This document shows, piece after piece, positions 29,972 through 40,689 of a DNA stretch of 64,000 nucleotides. This DNA is from Tistrella mobilis KA081020-065. GTDB lineage: Bacteria; Pseudomonadota; Alphaproteobacteria; Tistrellales; Tistrellaceae. The notes beneath the pieces were generated by a model. That model did no database searches. It was not told the origin of the DNA and saw nothing but the letters and a program-made list of their open reading frames with translations. The number at the start of each line of letters is the position of its first letter. The stretch's first letter is position 1. The stretch spans positions 1,905,501 through 1,969,500 of the forward strand of contig NC_017956.1 of NCBI RefSeq assembly GCF_000264455.2, read 5' to 3'. The translations under genes and the position numbers were made by a program.

Positions 29972-31885
29972 ATGCTCAACCAGTTTCGTACCGCGTCCCG
30001 CCACTGGCTGTTCCGCGTGTTCCTCATCGCGCTGGCAGCCAGCTTCGCGGTCTGGGGAATCGGCGACATCTTCCGCGGCCGCAATTCCACCGTCGTGGCC
30101 GAGGTTGGCGGCGTGGAGGTGACACCGCAGGAGCTGGACCGGATCTATCAGGGTGAGATCCAGCGCGCCCGCCAGATCTTCGGCCCGACCTTCGACCAGA
30201 ACATGGCCCGCAGCATGGGCCTCTTGGAGCGCTCGGTCGGCATGGCGGTGGGCGATGCCATGATCCGCGCCGAGACCGCGCGGCTCGGGCTCGGCGTCAC
30301 CGATGACATGATCGCCCGCTCGATCACCGAGGCGCCGGCCTTCCGTGGCATGGGCGGCCGGTTCGACCGGATGGTCTACGAGCAGGTCCTGGCGCGCAAC
30401 GGCTATACGCCGGCAACCTACGAGGCGTCGCTCGCCGATGATCTGCGGCGTCAGCAGCTGATCTCGGCCCTGGCGACGCCCGTTCCGGCCCCGGAGCCGC
30501 TGGTGACGCTGGAGCACATGTTCCAGGGCGAGCAGCGCCGGCTGATCACGGTGCGTGTCCCCGCCGATCCGGCCGCGATCGAGGCGCCGTCCGACGAGGT
30601 GCTGGCCACCTATTACGATGCCAACAAATCGGCCTATGCGATCCCCGAGCGGCGGGCCGTCAGCTTCGCAACGCTGACCCCCGAGGCGCTGGCATCCGAG
30701 ATTACCGTCGACGAGGCGGCGCTGCGCGAGGCCTATGAGGCCCATCTCGACCGCTACACCACCCCGGCCACCCGCCAGGTGCTGCAGATGACCTTCCCGG
30801 ACGAGGCTGCGGCCAAGGCTGCCCGCGACCGGATTGCTGCCGGTGAATCTTTCGACGAAGTCGCCGGTGCGCTGGGCTTCGACGCCTCGACCATCGATCT
30901 GGGCGACGTCACCCGCGAGCAGATGCTGCCCGAACTTGCCGATGCAGCTTTCGCCCTTGGCGAAGGCGCGGTGTCGGCACCGGTGCAGAGCCCCCTCGGC
31001 TGGCATGTGCTGACCGCACGCAATGTCGTCGAGGGCAAGACCCAGAGCTTCGACGAGGTCCGGCGAGGCCTTGAAGAAGAGCTGAAGCTGGAGCGTGCGG
31101 TCGACAAGGTCTATGAGGAAGCGACCCGGATCGAGGACAGCATTGCCGGCGGTGCGACCATCGAGCAGGTCGCGCAGCAGTTCGGCCTGGACCTGGTGAA
31201 GATCGACGCGATCGCAGCCGACGGCACCGATGGTCTGGGTCATCCGGTCGCCCGCGCGCCCGAGACCGACCGCTTCCCGGCCCTCGCCTTCTCCACCGAT
31301 CAGGGTGCTACCACGCCGCTGACCGAATGGGAAAACGGCCGCTATTTCATCCTGCGTGTCGACGGTATCACCCAGCCCGAGGACCGGCCGCTCAACGAGG
31401 TGCGCGAGCGCGTCGTGGCCGACTGGCGGGCCGAAGAAGCCCGCAAGCAGGCCTCCGAGCGTGCCGAGAAGCTGGTCGAAGCGGTGAAGGGCGGCGCGGC
31501 ACTCGCCGCGGCGGCGGCCGGGTTCGGCCTGGATGTCGAAACCCCGCCGGCAATCGATCGCCGCGGCCAGATTGCCGGTGCCCCGGGTGCGCAGCCGCAG
31601 CGCGCCAATCTGCCGGCGCCCCTTGTCCGTGATGCCTTCGCTGCAAAGACCGGCGATGCCGTCGCCGCCGATACCGGCGACGGCAGCCGTATCGTTGCGG
31701 TCGTGGCGGATGTGATCGTGCCCAAGGCGCCCGAAGGGGCGGAAGCGGCCGCTCTTGGTGCGCGACTGGAACAGGCGCAGTCCCAGAGCATCCTCACCCA
31801 GTACGAGAAGGTGCTGCGCGCCCGCCATCCGGCCTCGATCAATCAGGGCCTGATCAACCAGATGTACCCGGCTGCCGGCTCCTGA
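29972..31885 (+). CDS. ppiD: Periplasmic folding chaperone/peptidyl-prolyl isomerase PpiD-like
   Basis: A 637-residue protein anchored by an N-terminal helix (HWLFRVFLIALAASFAVWGIGDIF). A SurA_N-type chaperone region follows (about residues 40-200), then a parvulin-like segment around residues 255-375 (PATRQVLQMTF, AGESFDEVA, SPLGWHVLTARNV). A second helical domain and a RANLP...AKTGDAV segment complete the protein. PpiD sits at the Sec exit and assists outer-membrane and periplasmic proteins. In alphaproteobacteria it typically stands between tpiA and trpE, as here. Confidence 0.92.
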   Translation: MLNQFRTASRHWLFRVFLIALAASFAVWGIGDIFRGRNSTVVAEVGGVEVTPQELDRIYQGEIQRARQIFGPTFDQNMARSMGLLERSVGMAVGDAMIRAETARLGLGVTDDMIARSITEAPAFRGMGGRFDRMVYEQVLARNGYTPATYEASLADDLRRQQLISALATPVPAPEPLVTLEHMFQGEQRRLITVRVPADPAAIEAPSDEVLATYYDANKSAYAIPERRAVSFATLTPEALASEITVDEAALREAYEAHLDRYTTPATRQVLQMTFPDEAAAKAARDRIAAGESFDEVAGALGFDASTIDLGDVTREQMLPELADAAFALGEGAVSAPVQSPLGWHVLTARNVVEGKTQSFDEVRRGLEEELKLERAVDKVYEEATRIEDSIAGGATIEQVAQQFGLDLVKIDAIAADGTDGLGHPVARAPETDRFPALAFSTDQGATTPLTEWENGRYFILRVDGITQPEDRPLNEVRERVVADWRAEEARKQASERAEKLVEAVKGGAALAAAAAGFGLDVETPPAIDRRGQIAGAPGAQPQRANLPAPLVRDAFAAKTGDAVAADTGDGSRIVAVVADVIVPKAPEGAEAAALGARLEQAQSQSILTQYEKVLRARHPASINQGLINQMYPAAGS

Positions 31886-31955
31886 ACCGGCAGCCATCCG
31901 CATCGGTACCAGGCCACGCCTCGCCTGCCCCCTCTTTGAAAGCACATGGCCGCCC

Positions 31956-33473
31956 ATGGACATCGCGCCCGATTTCGACCGCTTCGCGACGCTCTACGGC
32001 GAAGGCCGGGCCCAGGTGGTCTCCACCACCCTGGCCGCGGATCTGGAAACGCCGGTCTCGGCCATGCTCAAGCTCGCGGATCGGCGGCCCTATTCCTTCC
32101 TGCTCGAATCGGTCGAGGGCGGTGCCGTCCGCGGCCGCTATTCGCTGATCGGTCTCAAGCCCGATCTGATCTGGCGGGTGGTCGACGGCCGGGTCGAGGT
32201 CAATCGCGACGCCCGGGCGGATCTGGATGCCTTCGTGCCGGAGGAGGGCGCCGAGCCCATCGCCTCTCTGCGGGCGCTGATCGCCGAGAGCCGTATCGAC
32301 CTGCCGGACGGCCTGCCGCCGATGGCGGCCGGCCTGGTCGGCTATCTGGGCTATGACATGGTGCGCTTCATGGAGCGCATGCCGGCCCCGAAGAACGATG
32401 CGCTGGGCATACCCGACGGGGTGTTCACGCGCCCCACCGTGATGGCGATCTTCGATGCGGTCGACAGCACCGTCACCCTGGTGACGCCCGTCCGCCCGGC
32501 TGCAGGATGCGATGCCGCCATGGCCTGGCGGCTGGCGCGGGAACGGCTGATGGATGTGGTGGCGGATCTGGGCCGCGGCCTGCCGGTCGGTCTGGCGCCC
32601 TCGGCGGCCGATCTTGGCCAGACCGGAGAGCCGCGCTCCAATGTCGGTCAGGCGCGCTTCGAGGAGATGGTCCGCACCGCCAAGGACTACATCCTGGCCG
32701 GCGACGCCTTCCAGATCGTGCCCTCGCAGCGCTTCACCCTGCCCTTCCGGTTGCCGCCCTTCGCCTTCTACCGGTCGCTGCGCCGCCAGAACCCCTCGCC
32801 CTTCCTGTTCTATCTGGATTTCGGCACCTTCCAGGTGGCGGGTTCCAGCCCCGAAATCCTGGTCCGGGTCCGCGATGACGTGATCACCGTGCGCCCGATC
32901 GCCGGCACCCGTCGGCGCGGCAAGGATGCCGCGGAAGATCAGGCGCTGGCCGAAGAGCTGGCGGCCGATCCGAAAGAGGTGGCCGAGCATCTGATGCTGC
33001 TCGATCTGGCCCGCAACGATGTCGGCCGCTTCGCCGAAATCGGCACGGTCAAGGTCACCGAGAATATGATCATCGAGCGCTACAGCGCGGTGATGCATCT
33101 GGTCTCCAACGTCGAAGGCCGGCTTGCCGATCGTCATGATGCACTGGATGCCCTGATCGGCGGCTTCCCGGCCGGCACGGTTTCGGGTGCCCCCAAAGTG
33201 CGGGCGATGGAGATCATCAACGAGCTGGAGCCCGACCGCCGCGGCGTCTATGGCGGCGGTGTCGGCTATTTCTCGGCCGGCGGTGCCATGGACAGCTGCA
33301 TCGTGCTGCGCACCGCGGTGATCAAGGATGGGGAGCTGCACGTCCAGGCTGGCGCTGGCGTGGTCGCCGACAGCGACCCGACCTCTGAATACGAGGAAAC
33401 CCGCGCCAAGGCCCGGGCCCTGATCCGCGCTGCCGGCGAAGCCTGGCGCTATGCGGGTGGCCTTGCGCGATGA
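31956..33473 (+). CDS. trpE: Anthranilate synthase component I
   Basis: First committed step of tryptophan synthesis (chorismate to anthranilate), 505 residues. The tryptophan feedback site appears as SFLLES near residue 48. The chorismate-binding domain has VPSQRF, SPEILVR, RPIAGTRRRGKD, DLARNDVGR, LVSNVEGRL and FPAGTVSGAPKVRAMEII. All look intact. The TrpG glutaminase partner is not adjacent but 5.5 kb downstream beyond a copper module. The stop overlaps the start of a GNAT gene (ATGA). Confidence 0.98.
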   Translation: MDIAPDFDRFATLYGEGRAQVVSTTLAADLETPVSAMLKLADRRPYSFLLESVEGGAVRGRYSLIGLKPDLIWRVVDGRVEVNRDARADLDAFVPEEGAEPIASLRALIAESRIDLPDGLPPMAAGLVGYLGYDMVRFMERMPAPKNDALGIPDGVFTRPTVMAIFDAVDSTVTLVTPVRPAAGCDAAMAWRLARERLMDVVADLGRGLPVGLAPSAADLGQTGEPRSNVGQARFEEMVRTAKDYILAGDAFQIVPSQRFTLPFRLPPFAFYRSLRRQNPSPFLFYLDFGTFQVAGSSPEILVRVRDDVITVRPIAGTRRRGKDAAEDQALAEELAADPKEVAEHLMLLDLARNDVGRFAEIGTVKVTENMIIERYSAVMHLVSNVEGRLADRHDALDALIGGFPAGTVSGAPKVRAMEIINELEPDRRGVYGGGVGYFSAGGAMDSCIVLRTAVIKDGELHVQAGAGVVADSDPTSEYEETRAKARALIRAAGEAWRYAGGLAR

Positions 33474-34051
33474 CGGTATCCGCGACCGAGCCGCTGGTTC
33501 CGCCAGAAGTGTCGTCGGTCCGGATCGAAACCGACCGTCTGATCCTGCGTCAGTGGCAGCAGGGCGACCTGGCGCCCGTTGCCGCTCTCCGCGGGGACGT
33601 ACGGGTGGGCGAGACGCTCGGCGGCACGCTCACCGGAGACCAGTCCCACGCCTTTGCACAGCGGATGGCGGCGGAGATCGCCGCGCGCGGCTGGGGCTTC
33701 TTCGCGATGGAAGACCGCCGCTCAGGGGATTTCGCGGGCTTCGGCGGCCTGCGGCCGGTCCCCTTCGAGGCGGCCTTCACGCCGGCCATTGAACTGGGCT
33801 GGACGCTCTCCCCGGCCCTCTGGGGACAGGGGCTTGCGACCGAAGCCGCACGGGCGGCAAGCGGCTTTGCCTTCGAAACCCTGGGCCTTGACGAGGTCGT
33901 GGCCTACACGGCCGCGTCCAACCAGCGCTCGCAGGCGGTAATGCAGCGACTGGGCATGGTTCCGGATCCGGCGCTGGATTTCGATCACCCGCGCCTTGCT
34001 CCGGACCATCCCCTTGCTCGCCATGTGCTCTACCGCCTGCCGCGGCCGTAG
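33470..34051 (+). CDS. GNAT family N-acetyltransferase (RimJ/RimL-like)
   Basis: A 193-residue acetyltransferase of the Acetyltransf_3 type. It begins with IETDRLILRQWQQGDL and has GWTLSPALWGQGLATEAARAA (acetyl-CoA binding loop) and VVAYTAASNQRSQAVMQRLGM, all typical. Substrates in this family range from ribosomal protein N termini to antibiotics; none can be assigned. The ATG overlaps the trpE stop by 4 nt, so it is probably translated with trpE although no link to tryptophan is known. Confidence 0.9.
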   Translation: MTVSATEPLVPPEVSSVRIETDRLILRQWQQGDLAPVAALRGDVRVGETLGGTLTGDQSHAFAQRMAAEIAARGWGFFAMEDRRSGDFAGFGGLRPVPFEAAFTPAIELGWTLSPALWGQGLATEAARAASGFAFETLGLDEVVAYTAASNQRSQAVMQRLGMVPDPALDFDHPRLAPDHPLARHVLYRLPRP

Positions 34052-34073
34052 AGCACCATCAGGGAGCGCGCCA

Positions 34074-34292
34074 TCAGGCCGCCTTGCCACCGAAGTCATA
34101 GCCGGCATCATCGATCGCCTCACGCACCACGGCCTCGTCATGGGCGCCGGCGATCGTGACCAGGCCGGCCGGCCGGTCGATCTCGATCTCAGCCTCGGGC
34201 AGGCGGGTGCCCAGGGCGCGGCGGACCGCCTTTGCGCAGCCGTCGCAGGTCATGCCCTCGACACGATAGGTCTGGGTGGTCATGTCCGTCAC
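34074..34292 (-). CDS. copZ: Copper chaperone CopZ-like (heavy-metal-associated domain)
   Basis: A 72-residue HMA-domain protein with the metal-binding GMTCDGCAKAV motif near the N terminus and a AIDDAGYDF end, the usual ferredoxin-like fold. It would carry Cu(I) to CopA. The frame opens with GTG at 34292, overlapping the upstream stop (GTGA); ATG at 34283 is an alternative start. It is the last gene of the copA-cueR-deacetylase-copZ series. Confidence 0.9.
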   Translation of the reverse strand: MTDMTTQTYRVEGMTCDGCAKAVRRALGTRLPEAEIEIDRPAGLVTIAGAHDEAVVREAIDDAGYDFGGKAA

Positions 34293-35974
34293 TCCTTCAC
34301 TGCCGGCCCGTCGGCAAAGACCGGGCCTTCCTCGGCCCGTGCGGGGGCCGCCTCGTCCGACGCGGTGCGGGGACCGGCCGGTTCACTGGCGCCGGGGACC
34401 GCGACCAGCGCAGTCAACGGCACGAAAACAATGCCCCGCGCCTGGGCCGCCGGCAGCCAGCGGTTCAGTACCTTCAGGGTCTCGGGATGCGGGTGGCCGA
34501 TGGCGATCGCAGCGCCGTGACGCCGGGCGATCGCCTCCAGCCGGTCAAGCTGGGCCGCGATCTTGCGCTCGTCGATCTCGTGATCCAGAAACACGTCGCG
34601 CTGAACATTCGGAATGCCGGCCGAAATGGCAGCCTTGGAGCCTACCGATTTCGCGGTCGTCCGGCTGTCCAGGAACAGCAGCCCCCGCGCCTTCAGCTCG
34701 GCCATCACCGCCGCCATCAGTGGCGTGTCCTCGGTCGCCCGGCTGCCCATGTGGTTGTTGATCCCGACATAGGCGCCGAAGGCCTCCAGATTATGCTTCA
34801 GCCGCTTGACGTTTTCGGCCACCGGCAGCGCCGGATTCAGGGCACCCGGCCCCGGATCGGCCGGGCCCTGCGGCTGCATCGGCATATGCACGATCAACTC
34901 ATGCCCTGCTGCCCGCGCCTTGGCCGCCTGCCCGGCGACATCCTGGGCATAGGGCAGGAAGGCGAATGTGATCGGCGACGGCAGGCCGATGGCGGCTGCG
35001 GTCTGCGGCTTGTTGACCCCCATATCGTCGATGACGATGGCGACCCGCGGCCCCTTGGATGCCACCGGTGCCGGCATCGCGTAACGCTGCCAGGCGGGCT
35101 TGCCGTCGGCCGGCGGCCGGATGGCATCCGGCACCGGCGGTTGAATCGCCGCCAGTTGCTGCGGCGCCGGTTCAGCTGTGGCAACGGCAGCCGGTGCCTC
35201 GGCCGGCTTCGCAGGCGCGGCTTTTGGCGCCGCCGGCTGCGGATCAGGCTTCGCGGCCGGTGCAGGCGGCGTGGTCGCGGCGGCCTGGGGCTGCGACTCA
35301 CGGCTCGCATCCGCACCTGTGATCGTATCGCCGCTGCCGGCCAGATCCGGCGTCCATTCCTTCCGCGGTGCTTCGGGGGCTGCGGCCGGGGCCTCCGGGG
35401 CCTGGGGCCGGGCAGGCTCGGTCACGGCTGCACCGGCAGGCAGGGTCGGCCGGGCGACCTGTTCATAGCGCGCGGGCTTGATCAGCGACCCGATCACGGC
35501 GCCTGCGACCACCAATAGGGCGATGCCGACCAGCCCATAGCCCAGGAAACGCCGCCGGGCGAGCAGAGCCGAACCGAAACGAGCAAGAAACCCGGGGCCT
35601 TCAGCCCCCGAAGCCCCGACCGGCCCACGCAGGCTGCGCGGTGTGCCACCAGATGCGGGCTTGCGGGATGCCGCCTTCGATGCCGGCTTGCCGGCAGCCG
35701 TCCCCGGTTTTGCACCCGCAGCCCTGAAGGTGGCGCCCTTGGCCGCGCCGGCCTTCGCCCCAGCCGCCTTTGACGCCGACGCCTTTGACGCCGACGCCTT
35801 TGACGCCGACGCCTTTGACGCCCCCGCCTTGGACGCGCCAGTGGCGCTACTGCGTGGCCTGCTTCCGGCAGCCGGCTTGCGGCCGGCCGTGCCGGTCTCG
35901 TCGCTGCCCTTGCGGCTGCCGCCACCCTTTCGGCCGGCGCCGCCGTCGCGGCGTCCGTCCTCGCCCTTGCTCAT
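34289..35974 (-). CDS. Divergent polysaccharide deacetylase (YibQ/DUF610-like) with Lys/Ala-rich N-terminal tail
   Basis: A 561-residue protein in three parts. Residues 1-125 are cytoplasmic, rich in Lys, Ala and Ser with ASKAS repeats, resembling histone-H1-like bacterial tails. A membrane helix follows near residue 145 (LGYGLVGIALLVVAGAVIG), then a Pro/Ala linker, and from about residue 310 a NodB-like fold: RVAIVIDDMGVN, ITFAFLPYAQ, GHELIVHMPMQP, NNHMGSRAT, LLFLDSRTT and IGHPHPETL. The family is called divergent polysaccharide deacetylase; its activity is not established. Its stop overlaps copZ, and it follows cueR by 54 nt, so it is probably expressed with the copper genes. Confidence 0.85.
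   Translation of the reverse strand: MSKGEDGRRDGGAGRKGGGSRKGSDETGTAGRKPAAGSRPRSSATGASKAGASKASASKASASKASASKAAGAKAGAAKGATFRAAGAKPGTAAGKPASKAASRKPASGGTPRSLRGPVGASGAEGPGFLARFGSALLARRRFLGYGLVGIALLVVAGAVIGSLIKPARYEQVARPTLPAGAAVTEPARPQAPEAPAAAPEAPRKEWTPDLAGSGDTITGADASRESQPQAAATTPPAPAAKPDPQPAAPKAAPAKPAEAPAAVATAEPAPQQLAAIQPPVPDAIRPPADGKPAWQRYAMPAPVASKGPRVAIVIDDMGVNKPQTAAAIGLPSPITFAFLPYAQDVAGQAAKARAAGHELIVHMPMQPQGPADPGPGALNPALPVAENVKRLKHNLEAFGAYVGINNHMGSRATEDTPLMAAVMAELKARGLLFLDSRTTAKSVGSKAAISAGIPNVQRDVFLDHEIDERKIAAQLDRLEAIARRHGAAIAIGHPHPETLKVLNRWLPAAQARGIVFVPLTALVAVPGASEPAGPRTASDEAAPARAEEGPVFADGPAVKE
35766..35840. repeat. 15-bp tandem repeat in the deacetylase N-terminal tail
   Basis: Three exact copies of GCCTTTGACGCCGAC (35766-35810) are followed by two degenerate copies to 35840. 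On the coding (minus) strand each unit gives five residues of the ASKAS type. The array keeps frame because the unit is a multiple of three, so copy-number change would only lengthen or shorten the basic tail. Confidence 0.85.
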
Positions 35975-36028
35975 GCGTCTGGTCCGTAATCACTCTGGTC
36001 CTGGGCCGACCCGCGGCCGGCGGGCGCA

Positions 36029-36489
36029 CTATAGCCCATCGTCCGGCCGCTGCCGATGGGCCTGCACGTCATGACCGGCGACCACATCCTGCCCGTCATG
36101 CTCGGCCAGATCGTCCAGGATCGGGCAATCCGGACGACCGTCGCCATGGCAGTTTGCGACCAGATGGGCAAGGGTGCGCCGCATGCTCCGGAGTTCGGCC
36201 ATCCGGCGGTCGATCTCGGTGATCCGGGCTTCGGCCAGCTGGCGGACGTCGCGGCTGGCCCGTCCGCGATCATCCCAGAGTGCCAGCAGGTCGCGGACGT
36301 CATCCACCGGGAAGCCCAGATGCCTGGCGCGCAGTACGAACCGCAGCCGATCGAGTGTCGTCGCCGGATAGTCGCGATAGCCATTGGCGGCGCGCGCCGG
36401 CTTCGGCAGCAGCCCGATCTCCTCGTAATAGCGCACCGTCTTGGGATTGGTTCCCGCAGCCTCGGCGAGCGCACCGATGGTCAGGCCGG

Positions 36490-36493
<4 letters not shown>
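36029..36493 (-). CDS. cueR: MerR-family copper-responsive regulator CueR-like
   Basis: A 154-residue MerR protein. The winged helix-turn-helix starts TIGALAEAAGTNPKTVRYYEEIGLLP, followed by a dimerisation helix. The C-terminal metal loop reads CHGDGRPDC with two Cys eight positions apart, the same spacing as the Cu(I)-binding pair in E. coli CueR. That and the copA neighbour support a Cu(I)/Ag(I) sensor. Its ATG overlaps the copA stop (ATGA). A matching CueR-type promoter lies ahead of copA. Confidence 0.9.
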
Positions 36494-38754
<2,261 letters not shown>

Positions 38755-38772
38755 TTCGCAACCCTCTCTCGA

Positions 38773-38817
38773 ATGCTCCGCGGGGGTGACGCCGATGGGC
38801 GGCATCGGATGGAGCAT
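38773..38817 (-). other. Structured 5' leader of copA
   Basis: In the predicted copA leader, ATGCTCC (38773-38779) pairs with GGAGCAT (38811-38817), and inside it CCGATG (38792-38797) pairs with CATCGG (38803-38808). The stem ends about 18 nt before the start codon, close to the ribosome-binding region. The structure is seen; a regulatory effect is not shown. Confidence 0.4.
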
Positions 38818-38830
38818 CCCTTCACGACCC

Positions 38831-38861
38831 AGTCTGCACCTTCCAGTCGCTGGAAGGTCAA
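38831..38861 (-). promoter_or_regulatory. CueR-type copA promoter/operator
   Basis: Perfect dyad of 9-bp arms ACCTTCCAG and CTGGAAGGT around TCG (38838-38858). Read on the minus strand, a -35 box TTGACC (38856-38861) and a -10-like CAGACT (38831-38836) are separated by 19 bp, the long spacer typical of MerR-family activation. The dyad closely resembles the E. coli copA operator. It lies about 80 nt upstream of copA, so control by the CueR encoded in the same operon is expected. Confidence 0.85.
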
Positions 38862-39024
38862 GCACCCCCTGACCGATTGCGACGGCCTGTCGCGGCGTTC
38901 CGGCAACCGGCCGGTGCTACGGCCGCATCCCGCGGCTTGACGGCAGCGGATGCAGGGGGTTTCCTGTGCCTCCGGCGGCCCTGTATGGGCCGGTATTCTT
39001 CCGTGCGCGAGGACCCCGACCCCG

Positions 39025-39648
39025 ATGATCCTGCCGACCCCGAAGATCCTGATGGTGGACAATTACGACAGCTTCACCTGGAATCTGGTCCATTATCTGG
39101 GCGAGGCCGGGGCGGAGGTCGAGGTGGTGCGCAACGACCAGATGACCGCAGACGAGGCCATGGCGCATCGGCCCGACGGCATTCTGCTCTCGCCCGGCCC
39201 CTGCGATCCCGATCGCGCCGGTATCTGTCTCGACATGGTCGCGGCAGCTGCCCGAACCGGCACGCCGCTGCTCGGCGTCTGCCTTGGCCACCAGACCATC
39301 GGTCAGGCTTTCGGCGGCCATGTGGTACGGGGGCCGAAGCCGATGCATGGCAAGGTGACCGCCATCCACCATCATGGCGGTCCGCTGTTCGCCGGCCTGC
39401 CTGAGACCTTCCCCGTGACCCGTTACCACTCGCTGGTCGTAGAGCGCGCAAGCCTGCCGGCCGCGCTGGTGGTGACCGCCGAGGATGATGACGGCATCAT
39501 CATGGGGCTGTCGCATCGTGACCTGCCGATCCATGGCGTGCAGTTCCATCCCGAAAGCATCGCATCCGCCCACGGTCACGAGCTGATCGGCAATTTCCTG
39601 AAGACGGTCCGCACCTCCGGGACCGCACGCGCGACGGAGACCGCATGA
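39025..39648 (+). CDS. trpG: Anthranilate synthase component II (glutamine amidotransferase)
   Basis: Supplies ammonia to TrpE; 207 residues. The class I amidotransferase has VDNYDSFTWNLVHYL at its start, the catalytic Cys in LLGVCLGHQTIGQ and the His-Glu in VQFHPESI. ATG at 39025 is used; the frame opens upstream to 38950 without family similarity. trpD follows with a 4-nt overlap. Since the copper genes upstream run the other way, trpGDC needs its own promoter; TTGACG at 38937 is present but no good -10 was found. Confidence 0.96.
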   Translation: MILPTPKILMVDNYDSFTWNLVHYLGEAGAEVEVVRNDQMTADEAMAHRPDGILLSPGPCDPDRAGICLDMVAAAARTGTPLLGVCLGHQTIGQAFGGHVVRGPKPMHGKVTAIHHHGGPLFAGLPETFPVTRYHSLVVERASLPAALVVTAEDDDGIIMGLSHRDLPIHGVQFHPESIASAHGHELIGNFLKTVRTSGTARATETA

Positions 39649-40685
39649 CTTCCGACACCACCAGCCCGGATTTCCGGGCGCTGATTGCCCGTGCCGCCGA
39701 CGGCCATGCCCTGACCCGCGAGGAAGCCCGCCAGGCTTTCCGGCTGATGATGGGCGGCGAGGCGACGCCGGCGCAGATCGGCGGTTTCCTGATGGCACTC
39801 CGCGTGCGCGGCGAGACGGTCGAGGAAATCACCGCGGGCGCCGAGGTGATGCGGGCCAAGGCCACCACCGTCCGGGTGCCGGCCGGCGCGATCGACACCT
39901 GCGGTACCGGCGGCGATGCGCGCGGCACCTACAACATCTCGACCGCCGCCGCACTGATCGTGGCGGCCTGCGGCGTGCCGGTGGCCAAGCATGGCAACCG
40001 TGCGCTCTCCTCCAAATCCGGCTCTGCCGACGTGCTCAAGGCGCTGGGGCTCAATATCGAGGCCGATCTGGAGCGGGTGGAACGCGCGGGACGCGATGCC
40101 GGTTTCTGCTTCCTGATGGCGCCGCGCCACCACGCCGCCATGCTGAACGTCGCCGGCCCCCGGGTGGAGCTCGGCACGCGCACCATCTTTAATCTGCTGG
40201 GCCCCCTCGCCAATCCGGCGGGCGCCACACGCCAGTTGATCGGTGTCTTCGCCGAGCGCTGGGTGGAGCCGGTCGCTCAGGTGCTGCGCAATCTGGGCTC
40301 GGAACGCGCCTGGGTGGTCCATGGTCGCGACGGACTCGACGAGATCACGGTCACCGACGAGACTGCCGTGTCGGAGCTGAAGGACGGCAAGGTCACCAGC
40401 TTCACGGTCTCGCCCGAGATGTTCGGGCTCACCCGCCATCCGGCAGAGGCGCTGAAAGGCGGCGATGCCCAGACCAATGCCGCGGCGATCCTGGCGATGC
40501 TGGACGGCACGCCCGGCGCGCTCCGCGACATCGCCCTGCTCAATGCCGGTGCTGCCCTGTTGGTGGCCGGGGTTGCGGGCGATGTCGGCCAGGGCATCGC
40601 CATGGCCCGCGACGCCCTGGATCAGGGCCGCGCCAAGGCGGTTCTGGACAGGGTCATCGCGATCACCAATGGCCGGGAGGGCTGA
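39645..40685 (+). CDS. trpD: Anthranilate phosphoribosyltransferase
   Basis: Second step of the tryptophan branch, 346 residues. It has the CGTGGD phosphoribosyl pyrophosphate motif, [21 protein letters not shown], and the [14 protein letters not shown] block. The ATG overlaps the trpG stop; trpC starts 4 nt after its stop. Catalytic Asp/Glu residues in the DE.. segment (GLDEI) are present. No fusion to trpG is seen, unlike some enterobacteria. Confidence 0.98.
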   Translation: MTSDTTSPDFRALIARAADGHALTREEARQAFRLMMGGEATPAQIGGFLMALRVRGETVEEITAGAEVMRAKATTVRVPAGAIDTCGTGGDARGTYNISTAAALIVAACGVPVAKHGNRALSSKSGSADVLKALGLNIEADLERVERAGRDAGFCFLMAPRHHAAMLNVAGPRVELGTRTIFNLLGPLANPAGATRQLIGVFAERWVEPVAQVLRNLGSERAWVVHGRDGLDEITVTDETAVSELKDGKVTSFTVSPEMFGLTRHPAEALKGGDAQTNAAAILAMLDGTPGALRDIALLNAGAALLVAGVAGDVGQGIAMARDALDQGRAKAVLDRVIAITNGREG

Positions 40686-40689
40686 CGAC

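Noticed and set aside
35766-35840. Possible CRISPR-like repeat array
   Set aside because: Units are 15 bp, directly adjacent without spacers, and lie in frame within a coding sequence; this is a peptide repeat.
38862-39024. Tryptophan leader peptide/attenuator ahead of trpG
   Set aside because: No short frame with Trp codons followed by alternative hairpins was seen; only a small CGGCCC/GGGCCG hairpin and an isolated TTGACG box are present.
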